64,000 bases of DNA from CAZIRF01 sp964541755. Its GTDB lineage: Bacteria > Spirochaetota > Spirochaetia > Treponematales > Breznakiellaceae. The notes beneath the pieces were generated by a model. The model was not told where the DNA came from. It saw nothing but the letters and a program-made list of their open reading frames with translations, and made no database searches. Positions 1 to 7,982 of the stretch are shown piece by piece (position 1 is the first letter of the stretch; each line of letters starts with the position of its first letter). The stretch is taken from positions 1-64,000 of the forward strand of contig CAZIRF010000003.1 in the NCBI GenBank assembly GCA_964541755.1, written 5' to 3'. Position numbers and translations under genes: made by a program.

Positions 1-76
1 GGGGATTTGAACCCCCGGTATCTTTTGGCACAATGGTTTTCAAGACCGCCTCCTTAAACCGCTCGGACACCGCTCC
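1..76 (-). tRNA. tRNA-Ser(UGA), 3' end cut by window edge
   Basis: Read on the minus strand from 76, the sequence starts with acceptor strand GGAGCGG and continues through a D arm and the anticodon loop CTTGAAA (anticodon TGA, serine). A long variable arm follows, as expected for a class II tRNA, and then the T arm with GGTTCAAATCC. The window ends inside the T arm, so the acceptor 3' strand and CCA are not visible. Confidence 0.9.
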
Positions 77-151
77 AAAAAGCTTGCTCACCTTACCGAA
101 AAGCATGAAACATGTCAAGAGATTGCGCAAGAGCAGATGTGAAGTTGACGA

Positions 152-186
152 GGGGAAGGCTTGCAGTGGTAATTCGAAGCTTGCAG
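152..186. repeat. Degenerate copies of the CTGCAGGCTTCC-type intergenic element
   Basis: Two imperfect units, GGGGAAGGCTTGCAG (152-166) and GGTAATTCGAAGCTTGCAG (168-186), lie upstream of thyX. They resemble GGTAACCGGAAGCCTGCAG at 7574-7592 but with several changes, so they look like decayed members of the same dispersed family. Confidence 0.4.
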
Positions 187-233
187 TCGGGTGGCTGACT
201 TGGTAGAATGGCTCCATTACATCGGAGGTACTC

Positions 234-1070
234 ATGGCGCACTGTACGGTTCCCGAAGCCGAAGCTCTTCTCGACAAGGAATTTCCTGTTTTGGACAAGG
301 GCTTTGTGCGCCTGGTCGACTACATGGGCGGCGATGCGCGGGTGGTCCAGGCTGCGCGTGTTTCGTATGGCGCCGGCACAAAGACCTGGCGCGAGGATGC
401 TGGTCTCATCGACTACCTCCTGCGCAACGAGCACACCTCTCCCTTCGAGCAGGTCATACTCACCTTCCATATCAAGTTACCCATCTTTGTGGCCCGACAG
501 ATGGTTCGCCATCGTACGGCCCGTCTCAATGAGATTTCCGGCCGTTATTCGGTCATGAAGGACGATTTTTACGTCCCGGCACCTGCCGATATCGGTATGC
601 AAGCCCTGGACAACAAGCAGGGGCGCTCGAACGAAGCGGTTGATGAGACGTTTGCAGAAGACGTTCGATCGGGGCTGGCTTCCGGGCAGAAAGAGCTGTA
701 TACCGCGTATACCGGGATGGTCGAAAGCGGCTTGGCGCGCGAAATCGCCCGTATAAATCTGCCCCTGTCTCTTTATACCGAGTGGTACTGGCAGATAGAT
801 CTGCACAATCTCTTCCACTTCTTGCGGCTGCGTCTCGATCCCCATGCGCAAAAGGAGATACGGGTCTATGCAGAGGTGATGCTGGAGATTGCCCGCGCGG
901 TGGCTCCAGCCTGCTGCGAGTCCTTTGAGCGCAATATATTGGGTGGGGTACGCTTTTCTGCCGCCGAAATGGACGAACTGCGCCTGCGTCTGGACGGGAA
1001 GGGCGGCACTTTGACGGGCAAGGCGCTCGAGCGCTTCGAAGAAAAGGTGCGTAGCGCCACTCAAAAATAG
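234..1070 (+). CDS. thyX: Flavin-dependent thymidylate synthase ThyX
   Basis: This enzyme makes dTMP from dUMP in the cytosol, using methylene-THF and FAD/NADPH. The diagnostic ThyX motif RHR-x7-S is present: RHR at residues 92-94 and Ser at 102, followed by GRY. The Arg/His of the motif bind the flavin and dUMP. At 278 aa it is within the family range. The ATG is preceded by GGAGG at good spacing, so the start is firm. It lies between the tRNA-Ser and a convergent gene on the other strand and appears monocistronic. ThyX instead of ThyA means dihydrofolate is not produced in this step, and several one-carbon genes (glyA, metH, an MTHFR-like gene) are in the same window. Confidence 0.96.
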   Translation: MAHCTVPEAEALLDKEFPVLDKGFVRLVDYMGGDARVVQAARVSYGAGTKTWREDAGLIDYLLRNEHTSPFEQVILTFHIKLPIFVARQMVRHRTARLNEISGRYSVMKDDFYVPAPADIGMQALDNKQGRSNEAVDETFAEDVRSGLASGQKELYTAYTGMVESGLAREIARINLPLSLYTEWYWQIDLHNLFHFLRLRLDPHAQKEIRVYAEVMLEIARAVAPACCESFERNILGGVRFSAAEMDELRLRLDGKGGTLTGKALERFEEKVRSATQK

Positions 1071-1081
1071 GGTCTGCAAGT

Positions 1082-1107
1082 TACCAAGGCGCCTTTGGTA
1101 TCAGTTT
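1082..1107 (+). terminator. Possible terminator after thyX
   Basis: TACCAAGGC (1082-1090) faces GCCTTTGGTA (1091-1100), a hairpin with one bulge, followed by TCAGTTTT. It sits 12 nt after the thyX stop. The U-tract is short, so the call is weak. Confidence 0.35.
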
Positions 1108-1132
1108 TAATCTTCTTTCCCGTTTTTGGGAG

Positions 1133-1154
1133 CTGCAGGCTTCCGCTTACTAAC
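1133..1154. repeat. Dispersed element CTGCAGGCTTCCGCTTACTA
   Basis: One of five good copies of a roughly 20-bp element in this window; the others are at 7574-7592, 30557-30577, 31546-31567 and 38455-38472. This copy lies between two convergent genes and includes the stop codon of the 1150-3315 gene. Confidence 0.65.
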
Positions 1155-3315
1155 CCGTCTGGGCCGGATCTTGCGAGTTCGCCTCGGCGACGCCAGATTT
1201 TACCGCGTTTTCACGTGCCGCGTTCTCGCGCGCCGTGGCCTGCCGCATCCGCAGAGCCTCTCTGAACAGATACATGGTGTCGATTTCGCCTTCGGTCCCG
1301 TAGAGGGCCTTGTTTCCACGGCCATCTACGCTGCGGTAGGGGTAGTATTCCCGTTCGAGGTAGCTCCAGCTACCGGGGTCGTTGAGGATATAGTCGAGTA
1401 CACTGACAACCGAGAGGGTGAAAAAAACGAGCGCGGCATTGGTTCGGCGGACCGTTTTACGCTCCGGGAGGAGGGCTTCAATGCGCAGTGAAACCGGGTT
1501 GGGAACCTGGAATACCCAGGAGGCCCAGGGGTTGTCGATACCGGGACAGTCTGCGTTTGTCGATGCTCCACCGGCTTTCATGCCTTTTTCAATACCGGCT
1601 GCAACGTGGGTAAGGATGCGACGAAGTTCATGAATGGATTCGTGGAGGCGGGGCAGTTCTTGGTTTCGGAAGGGCGGGGCGGCGAGCATGTTCTCAAACG
1701 AAAATCGAGGCATGAAAAAAATGCGTTTTATCCACAGGGTCTCGCCGAACAGGTTGACGGCGTAACGTGATGTGCGGGATTCTGCCGCATTGTCGAGAAC
1801 CCGGCAGTACTCGGTGAGTCGGCTGTAGTATTCCTTGACCAGGAGTCGTTCAATGAAATCGTGCCAAGAGCTCATGATGCGATCGGCCTTCTGGTCTATG
1901 TGTACAAGTTCTCCATCGTTGTCGGGTACCGAGCCGAACGAGACGTAGCGCAGGCCATAAAAAAATTCTTCGAGAATATGAATCAGGACAATGGCTTGCT
2001 GCATGGGGTCTTCCGGTGCGATGAGCTCGAAGCCCTTTGGCATGTCAAAAACATCCTTGAAATACGGAAAGAGATCGGGGAATTCCCAGAGTTTTTTCAT
2101 CCCCGCTTCGGGAAAGAGCATGTCGAGGGTTTCGAGCCCTTTTCGAACGGCAGTGGGCATTGTCGACGGATCGAAGGTCTCTCGTGGTGGCGGCGTTTCT
2201 ACCGGGCTGGCTGTTGCTTTTGCTGAATCTGGCTTGCCCGACTCCTCGTCGCTTTTCTCGCCCGTGTTCTCCGGCACTATGCGAGAGGGCACCGCAATTT
2301 GTGCGTTGGCTTCCACTCCAATGAACGACAGGAAGCGGCGCCGGCGTTTGACAAAGAGCTCGCGGTAACTGAACCAGCTGTCGGAAATGGCCTTCATGAG
2401 GAGTGGATAGAGCAGGTAGTGTATGTGTTCCCGTGTGTATTCCAGTGCTGCCATGGCTGCACGGACGGCAGGCTGATAGCGCCGACGCGCTTCATCCGGG
2501 TCTTCAAGCGATACGATTTTGAATGCCAGCTTGTAACACTCCAGAATGTGTGTTTTGCTGTCCAGTCGCTCGAGGAGAAAGAGCGGGCGGTAAACCGATC
2601 GCAGGATGTCGATGCAGTCGCTTACAAGGACGTCTCGCGGGGAGGCCTGTAATTTTGCAAGGCATGATGAATAGACTTCAAGTGGCCAGGATCGGATAAC
2701 ATCGAGAACCTTATAGGCAAAGGGCGAGAGCCGTTGGAGTTTGTCGCCTCGAACCGGGTTGTTGCGGGGTAGAAGGCTGCGTGTGTTGACAACCAGGGTT
2801 TGAAGACTCGAGTAGTATTCGGACAGGCGTCCGCTTACGAAATCGGGGTTCACGTAGTCTGGAGGAGGCGAGAAAATTCCAAAAACAGAGCTGAGTGTCT
2901 GGCCGGAGTTCTTGATTTCGAAAGAGGGCTGGGCAGCGAAACGGTCCATTTTGAGGCGTTCGAGCCATCCCGCCTTGAAGGGAACCGATGGATCATCCGA
3001 GGGGTCTTTTTTTTCACGTGAGATTGTCTTTTCCTGCCGCTGCTGTTGCTGGCGCTGGCGGCGCTGCGCGGCGGGGGACATTACCTCGACCGATCCTGTG
3101 CGTTTTGAGGAGCCGGGAACGACAACTTCTACGGTTTTTTTGTGAATGGACGGGCGCGTGAGCGGATTGTCTTGTTCATCAGAGCGTTCTATACCCACTT
3201 CACCACCGAGCAGTTCTGCCATGCGCTTGGCTTCCCGTGGGTCGAGGGGGCCAATTTTTTGGCGGACCCGGTCCAGTTCTCCCGGTTCGTATACTGCTCT
3301 TGGACGTTTGGACAT
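1150..3315 (-). CDS. Large protein of unknown function (721 aa)
   Basis: I do not recognise this protein. The N-terminal ~120 residues are highly charged and low in complexity: RPRAVYEPGELDRVRQK, then a Gln/Arg-rich run near residues 84-95. They are followed by a long, mostly helical-looking body. A Pro/Ser/Lys-rich linker lies near residues 355-390. There is no signal peptide or membrane segment, so it is probably cytosolic. The ATG is preceded by GAGG and begins 1 nt after the stop of the DUF2804 gene, so it is the last gene of a three-gene operon. Its C-terminal stop lies inside a dispersed intergenic repeat. The open frame is intact along its length and it is probably a lineage-specific conserved protein. 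Confidence 0.75.
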   Translation of the reverse strand: MSKRPRAVYEPGELDRVRQKIGPLDPREAKRMAELLGGEVGIERSDEQDNPLTRPSIHKKTVEVVVPGSSKRTGSVEVMSPAAQRRQRQQQQRQEKTISREKKDPSDDPSVPFKAGWLERLKMDRFAAQPSFEIKNSGQTLSSVFGIFSPPPDYVNPDFVSGRLSEYYSSLQTLVVNTRSLLPRNNPVRGDKLQRLSPFAYKVLDVIRSWPLEVYSSCLAKLQASPRDVLVSDCIDILRSVYRPLFLLERLDSKTHILECYKLAFKIVSLEDPDEARRRYQPAVRAAMAALEYTREHIHYLLYPLLMKAISDSWFSYRELFVKRRRRFLSFIGVEANAQIAVPSRIVPENTGEKSDEESGKPDSAKATASPVETPPPRETFDPSTMPTAVRKGLETLDMLFPEAGMKKLWEFPDLFPYFKDVFDMPKGFELIAPEDPMQQAIVLIHILEEFFYGLRYVSFGSVPDNDGELVHIDQKADRIMSSWHDFIERLLVKEYYSRLTEYCRVLDNAAESRTSRYAVNLFGETLWIKRIFFMPRFSFENMLAAPPFRNQELPRLHESIHELRRILTHVAAGIEKGMKAGGASTNADCPGIDNPWASWVFQVPNPVSLRIEALLPERKTVRRTNAALVFFTLSVVSVLDYILNDPGSWSYLEREYYPYRSVDGRGNKALYGTEGEIDTMYLFREALRMRQATARENAARENAVKSGVAEANSQDPAQTG

Positions 3316-3316
3316 G

Positions 3317-4369
3317 CTACAGCCTCAAATAGAGATTTTCAATAATACCCTCAAGGTTGCGTACCGGAATACGGTCTCCATGGGGGCTTACCAGTTGTCC
3401 ATTATACACCCCCAGGGGCGCTTGGTAATCGGTACGGGTCAAAATTTTGTTTTTGGTATAGCTGTTGGGGGCTCGTGGGGTAAAGGTAAGATCAACCATC
3501 CCCTCGGTATCCTGGATGACCCAATCGCTATCGACACTTTCTCCGGCACGGGTAATACGGACTGCGGGAAGGGGATGGCAGCTGCCATCGAGCCAGAGGA
3601 CGTGTTCGTGGTGTTCGCTGGAGGGGTCTATGTGGTTGTCTGCTATCGAGAAGGCCCAGGCAAGGCCTTCGGCAGTTCTCCCCTGTCCCTGGGCCCAGGT
3701 CCCACGGTATCTGTAGGGGAAAAAGCCCTTGTAGTCGCAAAAGATCCCCCCGGAATCTGCCGGGGTCATGCTGATGTGGCGCCCGCCGAAGACAAAATCG
3801 CCGTGAACGGGGGTGAAAATCTTGCTTGAATACATGCAGCCATCTCCCGCGAGGGGCAGACAGCTGGTGTATGGGCGGGTTCGCGCTTCGTGGAGATCAA
3901 ATTCGACATGGCCGGTAAAGCTGTTGCGTTTTGCGCGGTGATCGATGTCCATGTCGATTTCGATTAGCTCTGCATCGAGCCAGTTGTGTATGCGCACATA
4001 GAAACCGAGGCTGCTACTCGTAACCGAAGAATTGGACAGGCTGCGAGGAAGGCGCCAAGAGCCCATGGGCAGGGTCTTTCGGTAGTTGAGGACTTCCCGT
4101 TTTTCAATATCCCACAGGGTAATGCGGGCAACGCGAAAATACTTGAGGTCCATAATGGCCCCCGAGAGGACCCAAGAGTTGTTGGACAGGAGAAAGGTCT
4201 GCCACTCCTTGAGCCGATACGTGGAGCGGAAACGCGGGAAGGGCAGGGCAAGGGGTTTTGCCAAGCTTGCGAGGTTTACATCATCGAAGGCCCTGTTCCA
4301 TGTGCCATGAACGGCTTTCCCTTTTACAACGGGGCTGGGGGAGGGTGGCGAAAAATCGCGTGTATACAT
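3317..4369 (-). CDS. DUF2804 family protein
   Basis: This 350-aa protein matches the pattern of DUF2804: IDIDHRAK-like wording near the middle (MDIDHRAKRNSFTGHVEFDL), then CDYKGFFPYRYRGTWA and a repeated aromatic/Gly beta-sandwich style. DUF2804 proteins are distantly related to tocopherol-cyclase/lipocalin-like folds and have no settled function. No signal peptide is seen. The start ATG overlaps the previous stop (TGATG), which implies translational coupling with the upstream dehydrogenase; a TTG one codon earlier is less likely. A tocopherol cyclase-like relative is also found at 56443-57429. Confidence 0.72.
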   Translation of the reverse strand: MYTRDFSPPSPSPVVKGKAVHGTWNRAFDDVNLASLAKPLALPFPRFRSTYRLKEWQTFLLSNNSWVLSGAIMDLKYFRVARITLWDIEKREVLNYRKTLPMGSWRLPRSLSNSSVTSSSLGFYVRIHNWLDAELIEIDMDIDHRAKRNSFTGHVEFDLHEARTRPYTSCLPLAGDGCMYSSKIFTPVHGDFVFGGRHISMTPADSGGIFCDYKGFFPYRYRGTWAQGQGRTAEGLAWAFSIADNHIDPSSEHHEHVLWLDGSCHPLPAVRITRAGESVDSDWVIQDTEGMVDLTFTPRAPNSYTKNKILTRTDYQAPLGVYNGQLVSPHGDRIPVRNLEGIIENLYLRL

Positions 4370-5334
4370 CAAACACGTCCTGCGGCGTACAAGAGATAGA
4401 GGGCGTGCACACCCAATTGTCCCCCGTGGTCGAGGCCCTCGGGGAAGTCGAGGCGTGCGAGGAGTTCGCCGGAACCGACACGATGCATCATTTCATCGGC
4501 GTATTGCAACTCCCGGTAGCCAAGTGCGGCAAAGGCGGAGTACAGGCGGAAGGCGAGTTCCAGACCCGGGAGCTTGAGCCCCAAGTCCCGGGCCTCGTTG
4601 ACGGCGATAGAGAGCTCCCGTTTGAAGTGTTTGGCGGCAAGGCCCGGGGATATGGCCCCGTCCAGCATGTCGCGAAAGTGATTGGACAGAACCCAGCTTG
4701 CCGCCGATCCGGAAACGGTCGCCTTGAGGACTGCTTCCGGGTTCATGCCGGCGCGAATGGCGAACATGAGGGCTTCCGCACAGCCGGTCAGATTGGCTGC
4801 GAGCATGATGTGGTTCGCAATGGCACAGAGCTGGCCGTTTCCGGCTTCGCCGAGGTGGGTGATGCTCTTGCCGATAGTCCGGAAGACCGGCATGCAGGCT
4901 TCAAGTGCGGCGTCGGGGCCGCCAACCATGATGTTGAGGGCTGCGTCCCGCGCGCCGCGCTCCCCCCCGGATACCGGGGCATCAAGAACAGGTATACCGC
5001 GCCGGGCTGCTTCCAAAGACAGGCGTCGGGCGGTATACACGCTTGCAGTGGTCATGTCTGCAATAATGCATCCGTCGGGCACTGCTTCAAGGCAGCCGCC
5101 ATCAGCCAGCCACAGGGCTTCGACCTCATCGGCACCGCCCAACATGGAAATGGCGAGTTCTGCGTTGACAAGCGCTTCTTGCGGAGAATCGGCCCAGTGT
5201 GCGCCTGCTGCAAGGAGATCCGCCGCTTTTTCCGGGGAGCGGGTATGTACCGTAACATCATATCCGGCCAAGACGAGGTGACGCGCCATTTGGCGGCCCA
5301 TTATCCCTGTTCCGATACATGCAATACGTTCCAT
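4369..5334 (-). CDS. NAD(P)-dependent beta-hydroxyacid dehydrogenase (3-hydroxyisobutyrate dehydrogenase / GlxR type)
   Basis: This is a cytosolic oxidoreductase of the 3-hydroxyisobutyrate/tartronate-semialdehyde reductase family (321 aa). The N-terminal Rossmann fingerprint GTGIMG follows the first strand (MERIACIGTGIMG). The conserved substrate loop DAPVSGGERGA is present, and a Lys-bearing helix follows in the C-terminal domain. The exact substrate cannot be read from sequence. I chose the ATG at 5334 because the Rossmann strand starts there and because a promoter (TTGCCC, 17 nt, TATACT) ends 7 nt before it; the longer version (start 5370) would run through that promoter. It is the first gene of an operon with DUF2804 and the 721-aa protein, and the transcript is predicted to be leaderless. 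Confidence 0.88.
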   Translation of the reverse strand: MERIACIGTGIMGRQMARHLVLAGYDVTVHTRSPEKAADLLAAGAHWADSPQEALVNAELAISMLGGADEVEALWLADGGCLEAVPDGCIIADMTTASVYTARRLSLEAARRGIPVLDAPVSGGERGARDAALNIMVGGPDAALEACMPVFRTIGKSITHLGEAGNGQLCAIANHIMLAANLTGCAEALMFAIRAGMNPEAVLKATVSGSAASWVLSNHFRDMLDGAISPGLAAKHFKRELSIAVNEARDLGLKLPGLELAFRLYSAFAALGYRELQYADEMMHRVGSGELLARLDFPEGLDHGGQLGVHALYLLYAAGRV

Positions 5335-5341
5335 ATCGGCC

Positions 5342-5370
5342 AGTATACAGTATATACACAGACTGGGCAA
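5342..5370 (-). promoter_or_regulatory. Sigma70-type promoter of the dehydrogenase operon
   Basis: On the minus strand TTGCCC (5370-5365) and TATACT (5347-5342) are separated by 17 nt. Only 7 nt separate the -10 box from the ATG at 5334, so transcription should begin at or next to the start codon. Confidence 0.7.
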
Positions 5371-5393
5371 AGTATTATTGAGAAACCCGAAGC

Positions 5394-5422
5394 TTGCGGT
5401 TGCCCGACCGCCGGTGTATTCT
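5394..5422 (+). promoter_or_regulatory. Sigma70-type promoter of the beta-CASP ribonuclease gene
   Basis: TTGCGG (5394-5399) and TATTCT (5417-5422) are separated by 17 nt. The ATG at 5429 is 6 nt beyond the -10 box and no Shine-Dalgarno is present, so a leaderless mRNA is predicted. It is back to back with the divergent promoter at 5342-5370. Confidence 0.68.
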
Positions 5423-5428
5423 TTCGCT

Positions 5429-6838
5429 ATGGCAATTACCCTCTACTCCCTTGGAGCAGCCGAAGAGGTTACCGGCTCCAAACATGTGCTTGAAATAGAC
5501 GGGGTCTCGTACCTTATCGACTGTGGTGCCTTCCAGGGCTCACGGGCAGAGGCAGACCGGAAAAACAGGAATCTGGGGATTTCCGGCGATCGCGTCGAGG
5601 CGGCTATCCTTACCCACGGCCATTATGACCACTGCGGGCTTCTGCCCCTCTTGGTCAAAAACGGGTTTAACGGGAATATCTGGGCCACCCCGGCTACACG
5701 CGATCTGGCCAACCTCATCATGATGGACTCGGCCAAGATACAGGCCCGCGATGCCGAATACCTCAAGAAGCAGGCGGCCAGAAAGGGGCAGACCTTTACC
5801 TGGAATCCCCTCTATACCGATCAGGATGTGGTCCAGGCCACCAACCAGATTGTAACGGTCTCCTACAAGCGGCCGGTGTGGATTGGCGATGGCCTCAAAC
5901 TCGAATTCTACGACGCAGGGCACATCCTGGGCTCCTCCATCGCCATGCTCACCATTACAAAGGGCGACAGGGACATACGCATTGCCTTTACCGGCGACTT
6001 GGGGCGCAAGAACAAACCCATCATCAAGGATCCGGATATCATCCCCGCGCCGGACTACCTCGTCCTTGAAAGCACCTACGGCGATCGCTGTCATGAATCG
6101 GGCGATGACGCCCTCGAGCGCCTGGCCGAACTCGCCACCCGCGCCATTCGCGAGCGCAGCAAGATACTCATTCCGGCCTTTGCCGTGGAGCGGACCCAGG
6201 AGCTCGTCTATTATTTTCACATGCTCGTGGACAAGGGCATCATCCCCGAAATCCCCATCTATGTGGATTCTCCCATGGCCACCAATGCGACCACCATCTT
6301 CCAGGTCCACCCGGAGTGCTACGACCAGGAGACAAAGGACGCCTTTACGACCCATCACAAGAACCCCTTCGGCTTCAACTCCCTGCGCTTTACCACGAGC
6401 GTGGACGAGTCGAAGGCCCTCAACAACGTGAAGGGGCCGGCCGTCATTATTTCGGCCGACGGCATGTGCGAGGCCGGGCGCATCCAGCATCACCTCATGC
6501 ACTGTATAGAAGATCCTTCCAACACCATCCTCATCGTTGGCTACATGGCGCAGAACACCCTGGGCCGCCGCATCCGCGAGCGCGAGAGCGAGGTGAAGAT
6601 CCACGGGGAGTGGTTCAAACTGCGCGCCCGGGTCGAAGCAATCAACGCATTCAGCGCCCACGCCGACTACATGGAGATGACCGATTGGCTGGACAGCATT
6701 GACACGTCCCGCCTCAAAAAGATATTCATGGTCCACGGCGAGCCCAAGGCGCAGGCAAAGTTCAAGACCTTCCTGTCCGATCGCGGCTACGCCAACGTCG
6801 ATATCGTCAAGTACGGCAAGACCTATGAGGTGGATTGA
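5429..6838 (+). CDS. Beta-CASP metallo-beta-lactamase ribonuclease (CPSF/Ysh1-like)
   Basis: This predicted cytosolic RNA endonuclease/exonuclease is 469 aa, the usual size. Metal-binding motif HGHYDH is at residues 63-68. The MBL domain then gives GDLGRKN. The beta-CASP insert carries PAFAVERTQEL, and the later motifs SADGMCEAGRIQHHL and FSAHADY complete the metal site. The C-terminal RMMBL segment ends near MVHGEPKAQ. The upstream TTG at 5378 was rejected because promoter and sequence conservation both begin at 5429. The next gene (rlmB) starts directly after the stop, so RNA processing and rRNA methylation are co-expressed. Confidence 0.9.
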   Translation: MAITLYSLGAAEEVTGSKHVLEIDGVSYLIDCGAFQGSRAEADRKNRNLGISGDRVEAAILTHGHYDHCGLLPLLVKNGFNGNIWATPATRDLANLIMMDSAKIQARDAEYLKKQAARKGQTFTWNPLYTDQDVVQATNQIVTVSYKRPVWIGDGLKLEFYDAGHILGSSIAMLTITKGDRDIRIAFTGDLGRKNKPIIKDPDIIPAPDYLVLESTYGDRCHESGDDALERLAELATRAIRERSKILIPAFAVERTQELVYYFHMLVDKGIIPEIPIYVDSPMATNATTIFQVHPECYDQETKDAFTTHHKNPFGFNSLRFTTSVDESKALNNVKGPAVIISADGMCEAGRIQHHLMHCIEDPSNTILIVGYMAQNTLGRRIRERESEVKIHGEWFKLRARVEAINAFSAHADYMEMTDWLDSIDTSRLKKIFMVHGEPKAQAKFKTFLSDRGYANVDIVKYGKTYEVD

Positions 6839-7567
6839 GTGGGATACCTGAGCGGCTTTCATGCCATTGAAGAGATGATCAAGTCGGGGCGCCCCTGCGG
6901 CCCCCTTTTGGTCGCCAAGGCGGGCCCGCGTGCCCGCATCATCGAAGCCCTCGCCATGGAGCGGAAGATCGTCGTCCACCGTTCGGGCAAGCACGAACTC
7001 GACCGTCTGGCCCCCGGACACCGGGGTATAGCCCTTCAAGTCGAGGGCTCCGGGGCGTCCGGTACCGAAACGAGCATCGAGACCTTTCTTTCCGAACTTG
7101 AAGAAGGCGAAGACGCCATTGTCCTCGTTCTCGACGGCATCACCGATCCGCACAACTTCGGGGCGGTCATTCGCTCGGCGGACCAATTCGGCGTAAGCCT
7201 GGTCGTCAATCCCAACAGCCGGTCCGCCCACGACAGCGAGACCGTTGCCCGCACGAGCGCAGGCGCCAGCGCTTGGATGCCCATCGCCACGGTACCCAAC
7301 CTGGTGCGTGCGGTGACCCAGCTCAAGGAAGCGGGCTTCTGGATCTACGGGGCCGATATGGGGGGCGAAGCCGCCCATAAAAAAGACCTTAAAGGCCGTG
7401 TTGCCCTGGTCATGGGCAGCGAAGGGGCCGGTATTGCCCGCCTCTTGCGGGAAGCCTGCGACGGGATCATCTCGATTCCCTCCCGCGGCCAGATCGACAG
7501 CCTGAACGTCTCGGTGGCCACCGGCGTCCTCCTCTACGAAATCAACCGTCAACGCGGCTTCAAATGA
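6839..7567 (+). CDS. rlmB: 23S rRNA (guanosine-2'-O-)-methyltransferase RlmB, SpoU/TrmH family
   Basis: It transfers a methyl group from SAM to a 23S rRNA ribose 2'-OH. All three SPOUT motifs are visible: LDGITDPHNFGAVIRSA (motif 1), LVMGSEGAGIARLL (motif 2) and ISIPSRGQIDSLNVSVATG (motif 3), which form the trefoil knot and SAM site. The N-terminal substrate-binding domain begins YLSGFHAIEEM. At 242 aa the length is typical. The start is GTG, directly abutting the TGA of the upstream ribonuclease gene, so translation is likely coupled. Confidence 0.93.
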   Translation: MGYLSGFHAIEEMIKSGRPCGPLLVAKAGPRARIIEALAMERKIVVHRSGKHELDRLAPGHRGIALQVEGSGASGTETSIETFLSELEEGEDAIVLVLDGITDPHNFGAVIRSADQFGVSLVVNPNSRSAHDSETVARTSAGASAWMPIATVPNLVRAVTQLKEAGFWIYGADMGGEAAHKKDLKGRVALVMGSEGAGIARLLREACDGIISIPSRGQIDSLNVSVATGVLLYEINRQRGFK

Positions 7568-7573
7568 GCCCTT

Positions 7574-7592
7574 GGTAACCGGAAGCCTGCAG
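7574..7592. repeat. Dispersed element, inverted copy (GGTAACCGGAAGCCTGCAG)
   Basis: Reverse-oriented copy of the element at 1133-1154, six nt after the rlmB stop codon. Confidence 0.65.
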
Positions 7593-7659
7593 CCGGGAAT
7601 TGGTGAAAAAGGGGCCGCCGAGTCCCGTAAAAAGGCAGCCAAACAGGCTCCCCCGCGCA

Positions 7660-7765
7660 GTTTTCATGACGCGACGGCCCCTGCGGCCGTGCTTCCCGCC
7701 AGGCGGGACGGCGCCCCGCCTGGCGGGCGATCACGGCCTACCCCCGCGAGGGGCGCGGGGCAGGC
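7660..7765. repeat. GC-rich composite intergenic repeat, partial copy
   Basis: It contains modules shared with 38290-38430 and 55005-55190: CGACGGCCCCTGCGG and CCTACCCCCGCGAG, plus a strong inverted repeat CCCGCCAGGCGGG / CCCCGCCTGGCGGG. It sits between rlmB and the glyA leader. No gene is apparent between 7568 and 7982. Confidence 0.55.
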
Positions 7766-7832
7766 TTCCCGGCCCCTTGCCACGCATCCCGCCACCGGGT
7801 ACGATACCATTGTTATCGCGACCGGCGTCCGC

Positions 7833-7964
7833 GGGCGTGGCCCGGCTGGAACTATCAGCATGAAACATGAAAGGCTGATGTTTCTCCTGCCGCTGCCACA
7901 CCCGTAAAAGGTGGAGCACCATCGGGGAGCGGTATACCACGTCCTGTCGCGCGCCTGGGCCGGA
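7833..7964 (+). promoter_or_regulatory. Candidate ZTP riboswitch (pfl RNA) controlling glyA
   Basis: Outer helix: GGGCGTGG (7833-7840) pairs with CCACGTCC (7938-7945), 8 bp with one G-U. Inside it are a hairpin ATCAGC...GCTGAT, then GGTGGAGCACC followed by CGGGGAGC. After the outer helix comes GCGCCTGGGC (7951-7960), which resembles the highly conserved 3' subdomain of pfl/ZTP RNAs. Family knowledge: these RNAs sense ZMP/ZTP and often control folate one-carbon genes, including glyA. The ribosome-binding site follows about 10 nt later, so control of translation or early termination are both possible. The identification rests on pattern memory and needs a covariance model. Confidence 0.58.
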
Positions 7965-7982
7965 CGAAAACAGGAGACAGCC

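Noticed and set aside
5540..7642. Minus-strand open frame of 700 codons opposite the ribonuclease and rlmB
   Set aside because: Shadow of two well-supported plus-strand genes; composition follows the antisense of GC-rich codons.
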